NCBI GenBank assembly: GCA_036186865.1
Contig: AP025043.1
Coordinates: 35,859,657 to 35,923,656, forward strand
Origin: Eustoma russellianum
Taxonomy: Eukaryota; Streptophyta; Magnoliopsida; Gentianales; Gentianaceae
Length of the DNA: 64,000 nt
Reading direction: 5' to 3'
The notes under the pieces are model-generated. The model was given only the letters and a program-made list of their open reading frames with translations, did not search any database and was not told the DNA's origin. Position 1 is the first letter of the stretch; every line of letters starts with the position of its first letter. A program made the translations under genes and the position numbers. Positions 41,640 through 52,432 of this stretch are shown here, in pieces.

Positions 41640-44600
41640 GTGCGATGTTAGTAAATATGATACTAGAAAATGCCATGTTCGACAGTGGTGCAAGCCACTC
41701 TTTTGGATGAAGAAGATTCGCTAAGAAACTAAACAGCTGCCCGACTTGGTTGGAAACACCCTATAGGGTTCAGGCAGCTGGAGACCAGATCATAACGTCT
41801 CGCCATTTGTATAAGAATTGTGGAATAGAAATGGAGGGTCAGTACTTTATGGCGACACTGATTTCGATACAGATGGGGGATTTTGATGTCATTTGGGTAT
41901 GGACTGGTTGTTCCACAACCATGCTCAGATAGATTTTCGGAAAAAGAAAATAGTGATCCAAAACCTGGAACAGAAAGAAATTATCTATCAGGGAAATAGC
42001 AAATTAAGGAAGATTTCGCAGAATGTATGTCTGACCACGGCACAAGCCTTCCAAGCATTAAGGAATGGAAACAAAGGATTTTTAGTATATGCTCTAGAGG
42101 CAGAGATCGAGACCCCAACCTCGGAAAGTATTCCGATAGTTCAAGAGTTCCCAAAAGTATTTCTGGAAGAATTTCCAGGCTTTCCACTAGATCGGGAGAT
42201 CGACTTCGAAATTAATATGATGCCCGGAACATAACCAATCTCTAACGCTCCATACAGAATGGCTCACGCGGAATTAAAAGAGCTGGAAACACAATTACAA
42301 GAATTAATCGATAAAAAGTTTATCTAGCCTAGCATATCGCCATAGAGAGCACCAGTGCTGTTTATAAAGAAGAAGGTTGGCAACATGCGGCTATGCATCG
42401 ATTACAGGGAGTTAAGTAAAGTCATTATTAAGAATAAATAGCCCCTGCCCCAGATTGATGACTTATTTGACCAGCTGAGAGGAGCCGCGATATTCACTAA
42501 AATCGATCTCCTTTCTGATTATCATCTGCTGAAAATTAAAGCTGAGGACATTCCGAAGACCGCTTTTCGGACACGATATGAGCATTACAAATTCTTGGTA
42601 ATTCCGTTCGGATTGACCAATGCCCGGCTGCATTCATGGACCTCATGAACAGTGTATTTCGCGAACAAATGGACAAGTTCGTTGTGGTTTTTATCGATGA
42701 CATCCTGGTATATTCGCCAGATGAGAATACTCACGCTGAGCACTTGCATATTGTGCTAAGCATTTTAAAAGAGATACAGTTGTATGCCAAGTTCAGCAAA
42801 TGCAAGTTTTGGCTACGGAGTGTTTCCTTCTTAGGACATGTAGTGTCAGAAGCTGGTAACGCAGTGGATCCTAAGAAGATCGAGGCAATTACAGATTGGC
42901 CGCGACCGACAAATGTTACTGAAGTTCGAAGCTTTTTGGGGCTAGCTGGCATTATCCTAAGTTCGTTGAGGGATTCTCCGGAATAGCAGTACCACTGACC
43001 AGACTAACGCAAAAGAAAACCAAATTTGAGTGGACTGCGGACTGCGAAAAAAGTTTTATCGAACTCAAGCAAAGATTAACCTCAGTTCCAATCCTAGCCC
43101 AACCAGTTGCCTGGGAAAACTACACTACCTACAGCAACGCTTCTCGAAATGGATTAGGTAGTGTCCTAATTCAGAAGGATCGAGTCATTGTATACGCATC
43201 CCGACATCTTAAACCATATGAACAGAATTACCCGGTGCATGATATGGAATCGGCCGATGTAGTATTTGCACTAAAAATTTGAAGACATTATCTGTATGGG
43301 GAACGGTGTGAGGTGTATACCGTTCATAAGAGTTTGAAATACCTGTTCACCCAGAAGGAGTTAAATATGAGACAACTCAGGTAGCTTGAGCTGATTAAGG
43401 ATTACGACTTGGCCTTTCATTACCATCCGGGTAAGGCGAATAAGGTGGCTGACGCATTGAGCCGAAAATCCAACCATGCAAGACAGACACATTTAGAGCA
43501 AGACGTGGCTGAATTCGAATTAGATATGGTCGAGTCTACAGTGAATATTCTAGCAACCCTAGTAATACGCCAACATTGATCGATCGGATAAAGGATGCAC
43601 AGATAAGTTATGCTGAGTTGTCAAGAATTCAGATCAGATTAAAGAAGCACCAGCGGATGATTTTCAGTTAAGAGATGACGGCAGTTTATGGTTCCGGAAT
43701 CGACCGTGTGTACAAATTGACGACGAAATCCAGAGAGAGGTCTTGAAGGAAGCTCATAATTCACAACTGTGCGTACACCCCGGAGCCACCAAGATGTACC
43801 AAGATTTGAAGCGACATTACTAATGGAATGGAATGAAACGATAAAATGTTGATTATGTGGCAAGATGTCTAGTATGTTTGCAAGTGAAGGCCGAACACCA
43901 GAAACCGACAGGACTTCTACAACCATTAGAAATTCCAGAAGTGGGAACATATCACTATGGATTTCATCATGGGACTTCCAAAGACTTAAGGAGGCAGTGA
44001 CACCATATGGGTAATCGTGGACAGACTTACTAAATCTGCATATTTCTTACCAATGCCGATTCAAGCTTCGATGGAAAGACTAGTAGAAATGTATACGGAT
44101 AACGTCGTGAGTCTGCATGGTGTTCCAGTAAGTATAGCATGTGATCGAGATCCACATTTCACCTCCAGATTCTAGACCGCGTTCCACCGCGCTATGGGTA
44201 CCGAGATTCAGATGAGTACTGCCTTCTATCCACAGATTGATGGACAGACCAAAAGAATAATACAGACGCTGGAAGACAAGTTACGAGCGTGTACATTGGA
44301 TTTTTAGGGAAATTGGGATAAATCTATGAACCTGATGGAGTTTACATATAACAATAGTTACCACAGCTTGATCAGAATGGCACCTTTCGAGGCGCTGTAC
44401 GAACAGAAGTGTCAATCACCCTTGTATTTGGGATGAAGTCGGTGAAAGATCAATTACCAGACCAAAATCGGTGGAACAAACCAAGGACAAAGTCCGACTG
44501 ATACGCAAAAGATTAAAGGTAGCCCAGGATTGCAGCAAAAGTTAGACAGACACAAAACGTCAACCCATCGAGTTCGAGGTTGGCGAGAAAGTATACTTGA

Positions 44601-44998
44601 GGATCTCGCCGACTAAAGGAGTGATGCGCTTCGGAGTAAGAGGGTAGCTGAGTCATTGCTTCATCGGACCATATGAAATTTTAGAGAAGATTGGGCTTGT
44701 AGCGTACCGGCTAGCGTTGCCACCTTCACTATCACAGATACACGATGTGTTCCATGTATCGCAACTGCGAAGATACGCCCATGACCCAAGTCATTTATTG
44801 GAACATCAGCAGTTGGAAATCTAGGATGACGCTTCCTACGACAAAGTACTAGTGCGTATTTTTGATCGGAAGGAGCAAGTATTATGAAGTAAGTCGGTTC
44901 CATTTGTGAAAGTGCAGTGGAGTAATCAAACCGAACAGGAGGTTACTTGGGAGCCAGAGCAACAAATGAGGAAGCAATACCTTCAGCTCTTTGACTAA
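41640..44998 (+). pseudogene. Gypsy C pol: protease, RT, RNase H, integrase, chromodomain (decayed)
   Basis: Protease D-S-G (about 41684) and the second motif split by a frameshift near 41895 (G-M-D-W-L-F). RT N-terminus L-C-I-D-Y-R-E-L (about 42395) and uninterrupted D-D-L-F-D-Q-L-R-G-A, without the gap seen in A and D. Palm F-V-V-V-F-I-D-D-I-L-V-Y (about 42678). RNase H near 43120-43400 and linker Y-H-P-G-K-A-N. Integrase V-D-R-L-T-K-S-A (about 44020), then C-D-R-D-P-H-F. C-terminal H-V-S-Q-L-R-R-Y (about 44755). Chromodomain E-V-T-W-E-P-E and Q-L-F-D, ending TAA at 44996. More than ten stops and several shifts. Confidence 0.88.
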
Positions 44999-45028
44999 GG
45001 TATGTAAGTTTCGAGGCTAAAACTTTTA

Positions 45029-46295
45029 TGTTACACCCGATTTCCATTACGTGCTTAGAATAAACCTCGTTGTAATATCATAAAGTGGTATAACGTGTCT
45101 AAGTGTTATCTTAAGTAAATCCTAGAAATTATTAAATTAACTTAATAAGTGTAAGCCTAGTTAATTTTATAGTAAAGAAATAGTACAAGTTTTATTTAGA
45201 AATTTAATAAAGAGAAAAGGCAATAACACATAAGGAAATAAAAGAGGGATAGAATGGTAATTTCACCATCCACTTGCACCCCAAAACCCACCCAACTGGC
45301 CCATTATTTTGTTCCCAAAAATTTCTGATTCTTTTCTTTTATTTCCTTCCCTTTAATCATTACTGTGTCTTATACCATGTAAGACATGCACCTACTAAGG
45401 TTGCATGAAAATCCTTTTTCTATTCCACTAATTTATTAATCCAAGAACTACCCATCATTTGCCCCCCCCACTCCACATCTGGCCAAGGCTTCCTCAAGCC
45501 TTAAAAACATAATCCATCCAACATTTTTTACTTCATTCTTCATCCACCTCTCTTTCTCCTCTCAAGATCTTCCATCCTCCTCCCTTCCTTCGCTAAAATA
45601 AAATCTTCATCCTCCAACCTTCCTCTCTTCATCCGAGAGTTCTCCAAGCCAAGGAGAAGAGGATTCTTCCATTTGCAAGCCACCTTTAAGCTAAATACAA
45701 GGACCCTTCAAGGTAAAAATTCATTTCGATTGAATCTTAGAACATCTATACCTTCATTTCCTTCATGAAAGACTAATTCTTTTCTCCGTTTTGGCCTCAA
45801 GGCTGTGCCTACTCAAGCACAAATCAAAGAATAAAACTTTCACTTTTAGGTGTAAGATTCAAACATCCAAGGCAAATATTCTTCTTAGCTTCTTCAAGAA
45901 TATTAAAAATGCAGTCTCTTATGTTCATAACCAAGAAATAGATCATGCATGCATCAAATAAAATGAAGCTTCTACCACAACTTATAAAAAATGTATTTGT
46001 ATGATCAATTTGTGCATGCATGTGTATGACTTTGTAGTGTTTATGACTATGGTTAAAATGACATTCAAAGAGGACATGCATGGCCATGATTCATGCTATG
46101 GACAACCCCTTATTGGGCGGCCATGGCCAAATAAAGAAGATTCAACATGCATGTTACACCTTGTATGCAAAAAAGAAGGCAAGTAAGTACGATTTCTCAT
46201 TAAGTGTATTAAGAACCTCCTAGATCATCAATTTCGTAGATGCATGTGGGAATGACCATCATTGCTTGAGTTCAAGTATAAAAAAGGTGTTTGCA
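45029..46295 (+). repeat. 3' LTR of gypsy C (truncated)
   Basis: Starts TGTTACACCCGATTTCC after the chromodomain and a GAGGCTAAAACTTTTA stretch. Aligns from 45676 with the 5' LTR. A frame open from at least 45570 reaches the donor-like TTCAAG/GTAAAA at 45712/45713 in phase 1 (R-T-L-Q then one base) but has no ATG in that stretch. It breaks at TTTGCA/TGA (46295), where element H begins. Confidence 0.8.
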
Positions 46296-46482
46296 TGACA
46301 CGATCTTGGATCGTATGGAATTGACGATCACCTCTTTCAACTCCAAAAGACACCTTTGATCACCCTTGCATGGGACAATGGCGCCAACACCACCTTCTTG
46401 GACAAGAGAAATCAACAACGTCTACGTTGAGCAATTCAAATCTCCCAATCCAACACGTCGTTCCGTATCCTTGGATTGTGAT

Positions 46483-47841
46483 TCACCAATTAATGGTGCA
46501 CACGTTTCTTGTGTATGTAGAATAAAATGAGGAGGCTCCTTGTGCCGCATCAATCCTTCCCTCCTCGAAAGGATTCGTCCTCGAATCTAAACAGTCAAAC
46601 ATATAAGAGTGATACTTCAACAAAAACTCACAATATATACAAGACACAAACCTAAGAGAATAAAGTATAATGAACATGCGTAATTTGAGTTTAACATGCT
46701 TAGGATGAACAATTAACTGAAGGAAGAAGCATGTAGACAACAACATATTATAACACATATCTACATGAACACTTAGCAACAAGCACCTCTTCCTAATATG
46801 TTTAGGATACACTAACAAGAGAGGTATAAAACTCCTCACAAAAGATTTATCATGCATGAAAGAGAAAGTATGTAAAACATGAGGAATAAACAACATACCT
46901 TGTACGCTCCTTAGAACTTCCAAACCAGAGGTATTTGAACTATCATGCTCAACAAAGCACAAATCATCACTAACATTTAGATTATCATCTTCAAAATCAA
47001 TGTGCAACATATCGTCAAGTGGAATTTCACATTCATACGCATGCGAATTAGAAATTTTATGTGATGGAATGTCACTATCAAGGAACTCAAACAATGGATT
47101 ATTATGGACATCCCATTCGTGCTTCTCAACTTTATCATGTTTATGACCTAAGACATCATTATTCTCTCTTGAAATGTCACTCAAATCATCTTGTAACTCA
47201 GCATGTAAATCAAGCAACTCATGTGAATCATGTGTAGCACAAACAACTTTAGATTCAAACTCATCACTTTCAGCACTGAAGTCAGTCTCATGCATATGAA
47301 CACGATAAACATCAACAAGTCTCCTAAAACCTTGTAATTTATTAAGTAGGTCTAATCTGTGCACCTTTTGTTCTTCTACTTCTGTGAGGATCTCAAAGTT
47401 ACGCTCTTTCTGTGCTAGAAGTTTCTTACGAATGTTACAATTACGTTCTATGAACTTCACACTGGCATGTTCAACTTCGACATCCTCATGGAAACCAACA
47501 TGCAATTTCTTATTAGGTTCGTACACCTTAGAGTGCAAAATAACATCATCACTGGAATCAGATTCAGACAAACTAGATTTAAGCAAATTAGGATCATGCA
47601 AGTCAAGAAGCTTATCATGTAAGTCATGTTTATTCGACACATCAACTTTATCATCATGAACAACATGTGTATAAAATGAAATTTTAGCATCGTCATCATA
47701 AGAATCATGTTCAATATCAACGCTAGAATCATCGCTCATATCATGCAAATCATATGCAATTCCATAAGTGAAATGAGCTTGACGTAAACCTTCTATCGTT
47801 GCACGATAGATGTCTCTAATGTCATCCTCCATGGAATCCAT
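46483..47841 (-). CDS. Unrecognised acidic ORF of element H, 452 aa
   Basis: I do not recognise a domain. The frame is open from 47889, but M-D-S-M-E-D-D-I-R at 47841 is preferred because just upstream, on the minus strand, a pyrimidine tract ends TTAATTTCAG, like a splice acceptor. The protein is rich in D, H, E and S (S-D-S-S-D-D, V-E-H-D-S) with a possible coiled coil around N-C-N-I-R-K-K-L-L-A-Q-K. The last part contains D-S-R-T-N-P-F-E-E-G, a tail known from gypsy polyproteins, and runs into the 3' LTR. Residues of about 104 codons (46898-46587) look like a retained intron. It could be a gag-like or accessory protein. Confidence 0.55.
   Translation of the reverse strand: MDSMEDDIRDIYRATIEGLRQAHFTYGIAYDLHDMSDDSSVDIEHDSYDDDAKISFYTHVVHDDKVDVSNKHDLHDKLLDLHDPNLLKSSLSESDSSDDVILHSKVYEPNKKLHVGFHEDVEVEHASVKFIERNCNIRKKLLAQKERNFEILTEVEEQKVHRLDLLNKLQGFRRLVDVYRVHMHETDFSAESDEFESKVVCATHDSHELLDLHAELQDDLSDISRENNDVLGHKHDKVEKHEWDVHNNPLFEFLDSDIPSHKISNSHAYECEIPLDDMLHIDFEDDNLNVSDDLCFVEHDSSNTSGLEVLRSVQGMLFIPHVLHTFSFMHDKSFVRSFIPLLLVYPKHIRKRCLLLSVHVDMCYNMLLSTCFFLQLIVHPKHVKLKLRMFIILYSLRFVSCIYCEFLLKYHSYMFDCLDSRTNPFEEGRIDAAQGASSFYSTYTRNVCTINW
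46587..46898 (-). other. In-frame intron-like stretch in the H ORF (312 bp)
   Basis: Minus strand donor CAAG/GTATGTTG and acceptor GACTGTTTAG/ATTCGAGG. Length is 312, a multiple of three, with no stop. Composition changes from acidic D/H-rich to hydrophobic, C/F/L-rich residues inside it. Splicing would join V-Q to D-S-R-T-N-P-F-E-E-G in frame. Confidence 0.5.
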
Positions 47842-49640
47842 GAGTAACCTGAAATTAATTAAGAAAACAAAGAAAGGAAAAACTAACACAAAGACAAAAG
47901 AACATCGTTACGTTAGTGAAATCAAAATCAAATGTATGTTCCTTTCTCGCTCTTGTATAGTCACTCAAGTTTGTGTTTTCTCCGGTCAATCTTGGGCTAG
48001 ATACAACCAAAGCAAATTTCTCAAGTGGCTAACACAATCCGATGATCAATTGCACCTTTTTCTCTAATATGTCAACCAAATTTCAGCAACTAATAACCAA
48101 AGGTATCAAGCCAAGAACAAGACAATTTAACACACTTAACCTCCTAAGAATCAAGGACAATGAGACCAAAAATTATGTCAAAGACTGAGCCAAAGAAAAC
48201 TAATGGTTGCTCTGGGCAATCTTTAGTTAACCTTAGCCTTGTGCAAATTAATTACAAAGTTGTTGTTCAATTGCAATACACAAGTATCCAAGTTTCAAGA
48301 GAATGAAAAGGGTGTAATTTGAAGCAGATGAGTACTTGGATTTAAGTGAACTTTGGTATTCTTGATATAAAAGCAATTTGACACTAACTCTCCAATCCTC
48401 GTGTATCTCAGATTCTTGAGTTATACCTCACTGTTTTGCCTAGGTTTTTTGCCTTTTTTTCGCTAAACAAACTCTAAGCAGTTGGATTTCAGTTACAAAA
48501 GACTGAAAACAATTTCAGTCACAGACTTTTGCCTTCTCTGCACACAGGTTTATGATAAGCACAAAAAACAATTGAGCCGTCGAATATTAGGCGTACTAGA
48601 AGCTTAAAGAACCTTGAGGTATTATCTGTGTTACCTCTATAAAGCACTTCTCTAGCACGGGGCAATAAGGAACCAACTGAATATGAAAACAGAGAACGGC
48701 GTTAAATTTTCAAGTTCAGATCAGGAATAGAAACGTCTGAGGGTGGGCTCTTCTTTTTTGTACTCAAGGATAGCCGTGTATGTGGGGTGATAAGGTCAGC
48801 CTTGGAGACAAGTTATATTCAATATAAATCAAGCCAACAATGTAATCAAAGTCACACAAGTCTATGATCAACTAAAAGCTTCGTTAGCAACAGGATTTAC
48901 GCGTGACTAGGTAGCACTTTTAAGCAATGGACTTGATTTATATGTTATGGCAGAATATAAACCCTAACACAATGAACCCTATTGTCAAGTGTGTGTGAAG
49001 ATTTGATTTTTAATGGTTAAGATAGAAAATATGGGTCCACGGACAACTTTCCTGTTGGTTTGCACAACCTGCCGAGACAAGGAAGCCAACCCTTTTTTTT
49101 ATTTGTTTTGGAGTGCAGCGTGCTGCTTTGACAAAAGAAAAGGACGTAGCTTTTCAGGTTTTTTTTAATAGTGCAACGTATTGCCTTGACAAACCTCAAT
49201 TAAAGCAATAACTCCAAGAAGAACACTTTCAAATCTACGTTTGGAAACATGTATTTGGAATTGCATCTTTATCTTTACAGACCATAAGATTTGGACAAAT
49301 TTCCAATAAGTCGCTAGAGAAGATAAGCAACATTGAACATGCTACCGGACAATCCCTGACTAAACTATAATAACGAAATGTAACAATAGGAGTTTATAAC
49401 TCTTGATACTGAATGTGACAAGAATCTAAAAGATGTGACTTTTGTTTTGGGGTTCGGATGTGAGGAACAGGGAAAAAACAAAAACATCCTTCTCTTTTTT
49501 TTTTGAATTAAGAGGATAATTGTAACTGAGAAGAAAAAAAAGGAACAAAGATGGAGAACGGATGCTTAGGTACGAGGAAGGAAACAGTGAGAAAAACACA
49601 AGAAAGTAAAGGATATGCGAGTTGTAAAGAAGAAACATTT

Positions 49641-49652
49641 GCTCTGATACCA
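49641..49652 (-). other. Primer-binding site of element H
   Basis: The plus-strand GCTCTGATACCA is a perfect complement of TGGTATCAGAGC and lies three bases from the LTR at 49656. Confidence 0.9.
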
Positions 49653-49848
49653 CTTTGATACGATCTTGGATCGTATGGAATTGACGGTCGCTTCTTTCAA
49701 CTCCAAAAGACACCTTTGATCACCCTTGCGTGGGACAATGGCGCCAACACCATCTTCTTGGACAAGAGAAATCAACAACGTCTATGTTGAGCAATTTGAA
49801 TCTTCCAATCCAACACGTCATTCCGTATCCTTGGATTGTGATTCACCA

Positions 49849-50475
49849 ACTAGGTTTTCCATCCCTAACCATGATGAGATTAAACGTGTGGTTTGGAATT
49901 TAAGTCCACATAATGCAGCTGGACCCGATGGTTTTAATGGCCATTTCTTTCGAACATGTTGGGACATTCTACAGATTGATGTGGTCTATGCTGTTCAAGA
50001 ATTCTTTTTGGGTGTACCCCCTCCACAGGTTATGATATCGTCTTTAATCACTTTAATTCCAAAAAAGGATCATCCTACTACTTATGCAGACTTCAGGCCC
50101 ATATGCTTATCCAATTTAATAAGTAAAGTCACAACGCGCATACTTGCTTCTCGTTTGTCAGTCATTCTTCCACAATTGATCTTGGTGGAGCAGATTGGGT
50201 TTCTCAAAGGTCATGATATAAGCGAACATGTGTTAATGGCAAATGAGATGGTGCATTTGATTAACAAGAAAACTCGTGGTGGAAATGTTATGGTTAAGCT
50301 AGACATGGCAAAAGCTTTTGATAGAGTCAACTGGCATTATCTTCAGACCATCCTTCAAAAATTTGGCTTTCACTCAAGATTTATTCCAATTATAATGAAC
50401 AATATGAGGTATTCTAAGTTATCGGTGATAATGAATGTACTGCCTATGGTTTCTTTTCACCTACTCGTGGAGTAA
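49849..50475 (+). pseudogene. LINE reverse transcriptase, fingers and palm
   Basis: Non-LTR RT with F-S-I-P, A-A-G-P-D-G-F-N-G-H-F-F, S-L-I-T-L-I-P-K-K, F-R-P-I-C-L-S-N, and K-L-D-M-A-K-A-F-D-R-V-N-W, all standard RT blocks 0-3. The open frame starts earlier, at 49726, but that part is the LTR of H read through. A frameshift near 50460 moves the chain to the next part. Confidence 0.9.
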
Positions 50476-50980
50476 AACAAGGCGGCCCTCTATCACCATT
50501 ATTGTTTATTCTCAGCTCGGAAGGATTTAGCCGTGGCCTAAATCATTTGTTCAGTAATGGATCCTTGCGTGGCTTTGCATCAGGGCGGGTACCAGTAGTA
50601 TCTCATTTGGCCTATGCAGATGATCTGCTTTTATTCGTCAATGGCTCAAGTCGTAATTTAAATATCTTTCATCCATTTCTTCACTCTTATCAGCAGGCTT
50701 CGGTTCAATTAGTGAACTAAACAAAAGCCAATTTGGTGCTAATGCTTATGTCAATAATCAAAATCTACGCAATATAGGGAGAGTCTTGCTTATGTGCCCA
50801 TCATCTTTGCCAATCAAATACTTGGGCTCTTATTTATATCGTGGGATTAATCGATCTATTTACTGCCTTCACTCCTTCAACATTTTGATGCTAAATTAAC
50901 TGGTTGGGCTCGCCACCTTCTTACTTCAGGGAGTCGATTGGTATTGCTTAAGTCGGTTCTTCAGGCCATTCCCCTACATA
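50476..50980 (+). pseudogene. LINE reverse transcriptase, catalytic YADD part
   Basis: Contains the G-V-K-Q-G-G-P-L-S-P block (about 50470-50500), then H-L-A-Y-A-D-D-L-L-L-F (about 50608-50640), the catalytic site. After 50720 stops accumulate. Confidence 0.88.
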
Positions 50981-50997
50981 TCTTGGCTGCCGCGTGA

Positions 50998-51426
50998 TTG
51001 CCTAAAAGCATAATCCATTCTATCAACAGAAAAATATCTCATTTCATTTGGGGAAATCGTTATCATTGGATTTCTTTATCGTCCCTATGCTTCCCTGAAT
51101 GTGAAGGAGGTTTTGGAATTAGAAATTTGAGTCATGTTCAACAGGCATACAATTGCAAGCTTTGGTGGAACTACCATGCAAACACATCTATTTGGTTTGT
51201 ATATATGCATCAACGATATGGAACACAATCAGACTATATCCCTCGAATTTACAACTCTCCGGAATGGAAGAGGATATGTCCTGTACACTCATTATGCATG
51301 GCATTATCCACTGGTACACCAACACCATTATGGCTCTCAAATTCATCGGGTATGTTTTCTATTAGGCACGCATATGATGATATTCGTCCCTCTCGTCCAT
51401 CCCTATTCTCTCATAAGTTTATTTAA
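50998..51426 (+). pseudogene. LINE post-RT region
   Basis: F-I-W-G, E-G-G-F-G-I-R-N-L, N-C-K-L-W-W and a W-S/W-L-S-N-S-S-G-M-F-S-I-R block are typical of the stretch between RT and the zinc-binding domain of plant L1 elements. A TAA at 51424 separates it from the next frame, which is in the same phase. Confidence 0.85.
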
Positions 51427-51435
51427 TGGCCTACG

Positions 51436-52365
51436 TTGCCAAAGTCTGCTAGTTTGTTTATGTGGCGTCTTTTCCACCGTGCATTGCCTTTAGAGGATAA
51501 TTTGGCCCGTTTCACCTCCATTTGTCCTACAATCTGCCCATTTTGCCACATGCATTCAGCTACTATCAATCAAGTTTTCCTTAACTGCTCTTATGTCAAG
51601 GACGTTGGGTTACGATTTTCATGGATATTAGAGGGTCTAATACATAAGACTATTCAGCTTCGAACATATTTGCTTCAATGGTGGCTGACATCTACATCTA
51701 GGACCCTAAAGGGACACTTTCGCGTCATTGGTCCCATTAGGCTTTGTTGGGCAATTTGGAAGGTCTACACCAATAGAGTTTTTGGAGATGCTGATTTATC
51801 TCCTGAGAGTATATATAACCTGGCACGTCAATCTTGTTACGATTGGTTTACAACATTATCAGGTACATCCTTGGCGACCACCATTCCATCTCTCATTTCT
51901 GCAGGTTTCTCACCACGGCTTCATCCTAAATTAGTCCAAAAACTAAAATGGAAATTACACCATCTAGGAAAAGTGAAGTTGAATGTGGACGCTGCTGCTG
52001 GCAAGAATTCATCCTCGGCCAGAGCGATACAACGTAATTCGGATGGAAAGCTAGTTTCTGCTATTTCATTCACTCTTCCTTGTCTTCCGCCGCTAAGAGA
52101 AGAACTTCAAGCAGCATTATATAGTATAATGTATTTCGGTATGTTATATCGTCACGTATTCATAGAGACAGATTGTTTGAGTGTTACTCAAATAGTCGAT
52201 GCCCATTCTTCAAGACTTCCTGAATACTCCCGGCTTGTTATGTTCCTAAACATCACTGGGAGTTGCATCCGTTTCATACCTCAGGAAATAAACATGGTTG
52301 CTCATCATCTTGCACAATATGCGCGTATGCATCCTGGCACAACAATATTTTCTATAGAAACGTAG
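51436..52365 (+). CDS. LINE zinc-binding and RNase H domains (309 aa open frame)
   Basis: The zf-RVT domain has W-R-L-F-H-R-A-L-P, C-P-F-C-H-M-H-S and N-C-S-Y; it is followed by a plant-type RNase H (K-L-N-V-D-A-A-A-G near residue 180, then E-L-Q-A-A-L, E-T-D-C-L, and N-M-V-A-H-H-L-A). The RNase H of plant L1 elements degrades RNA in the hybrid; one catalytic D (the D-A pair) is present, while the usual D-G with G-A-R differs. Upstream defects mean it is not expressed as part of the full ORF2. Confidence 0.8.
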   Translation: MPKSASLFMWRLFHRALPLEDNLARFTSICPTICPFCHMHSATINQVFLNCSYVKDVGLRFSWILEGLIHKTIQLRTYLLQWWLTSTSRTLKGHFRVIGPIRLCWAIWKVYTNRVFGDADLSPESIYNLARQSCYDWFTTLSGTSLATTIPSLISAGFSPRLHPKLVQKLKWKLHHLGKVKLNVDAAAGKNSSSARAIQRNSDGKLVSAISFTLPCLPPLREELQAALYSIMYFGMLYRHVFIETDCLSVTQIVDAHSSRLPEYSRLVMFLNITGSCIRFIPQEINMVAHHLAQYARMHPGTTIFSIET

Positions 52366-52432
52366 CTTTCATTTGCGGCTCGTGGATTCTATCATACGGA
52401 CTACACAACTCATGCATTACGATCATAGTCTC

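Larger units (their letters stand above)
34355..46295 (+). mobile_element. Ty3/gypsy chromovirus C (truncated at both LTRs)
   Basis: 5' LTR 34355-40169 (its first part missing, split by a solo LTR), PBS 40172-40183, interior to 45028, and 3' LTR from 45029 cut off at 46295. 34364-34981 aligns with 45676-46295. Coding order gag, protease, RT, RNase H, integrase, chromodomain, all plus strand and heavily mutated. No TSD can be identified because both ends are lost. Confidence 0.85.
46296..49848 (-). mobile_element. Short-LTR, apparently non-autonomous retrotransposon H
   Basis: Identical-length 193 bp LTRs at 46296-46488 and 49656-49848, on the element's strand TGGTGAATC...ATCGTATCA or ATCGTGTCA. 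PBS (TGGTATCAGAGC) at 49641-49652. At the other end TTCGAGGACGAATCC and GAGGAGGGAAGG form the polypurine-rich 3' end typical of gypsy elements. There is no protease, RT or integrase; the interior has one long ORF. Flanking pentamers (TTGCA left, ACTAG right) do not match. Confidence 0.8.
49849..52430 (+). mobile_element. 5'-truncated L1-type LINE
   Basis: Starts inside the RT domain, immediately after the LTR of H; the endonuclease and ORF1 are absent. RT, zinc-binding and RNase H parts follow in order. No poly(A) tail or TSD is seen at the 3' side, where gypsy D begins near 52433, so the right end is also a breakpoint. Confidence 0.88.

Noticed and set aside
49726..49848. N-terminal 41 codons of the LINE RT frame as part of the LINE protein
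   Set aside because: They are exactly the LTR of H, also present at 46296-46488, so the frame is a read-through of the junction.
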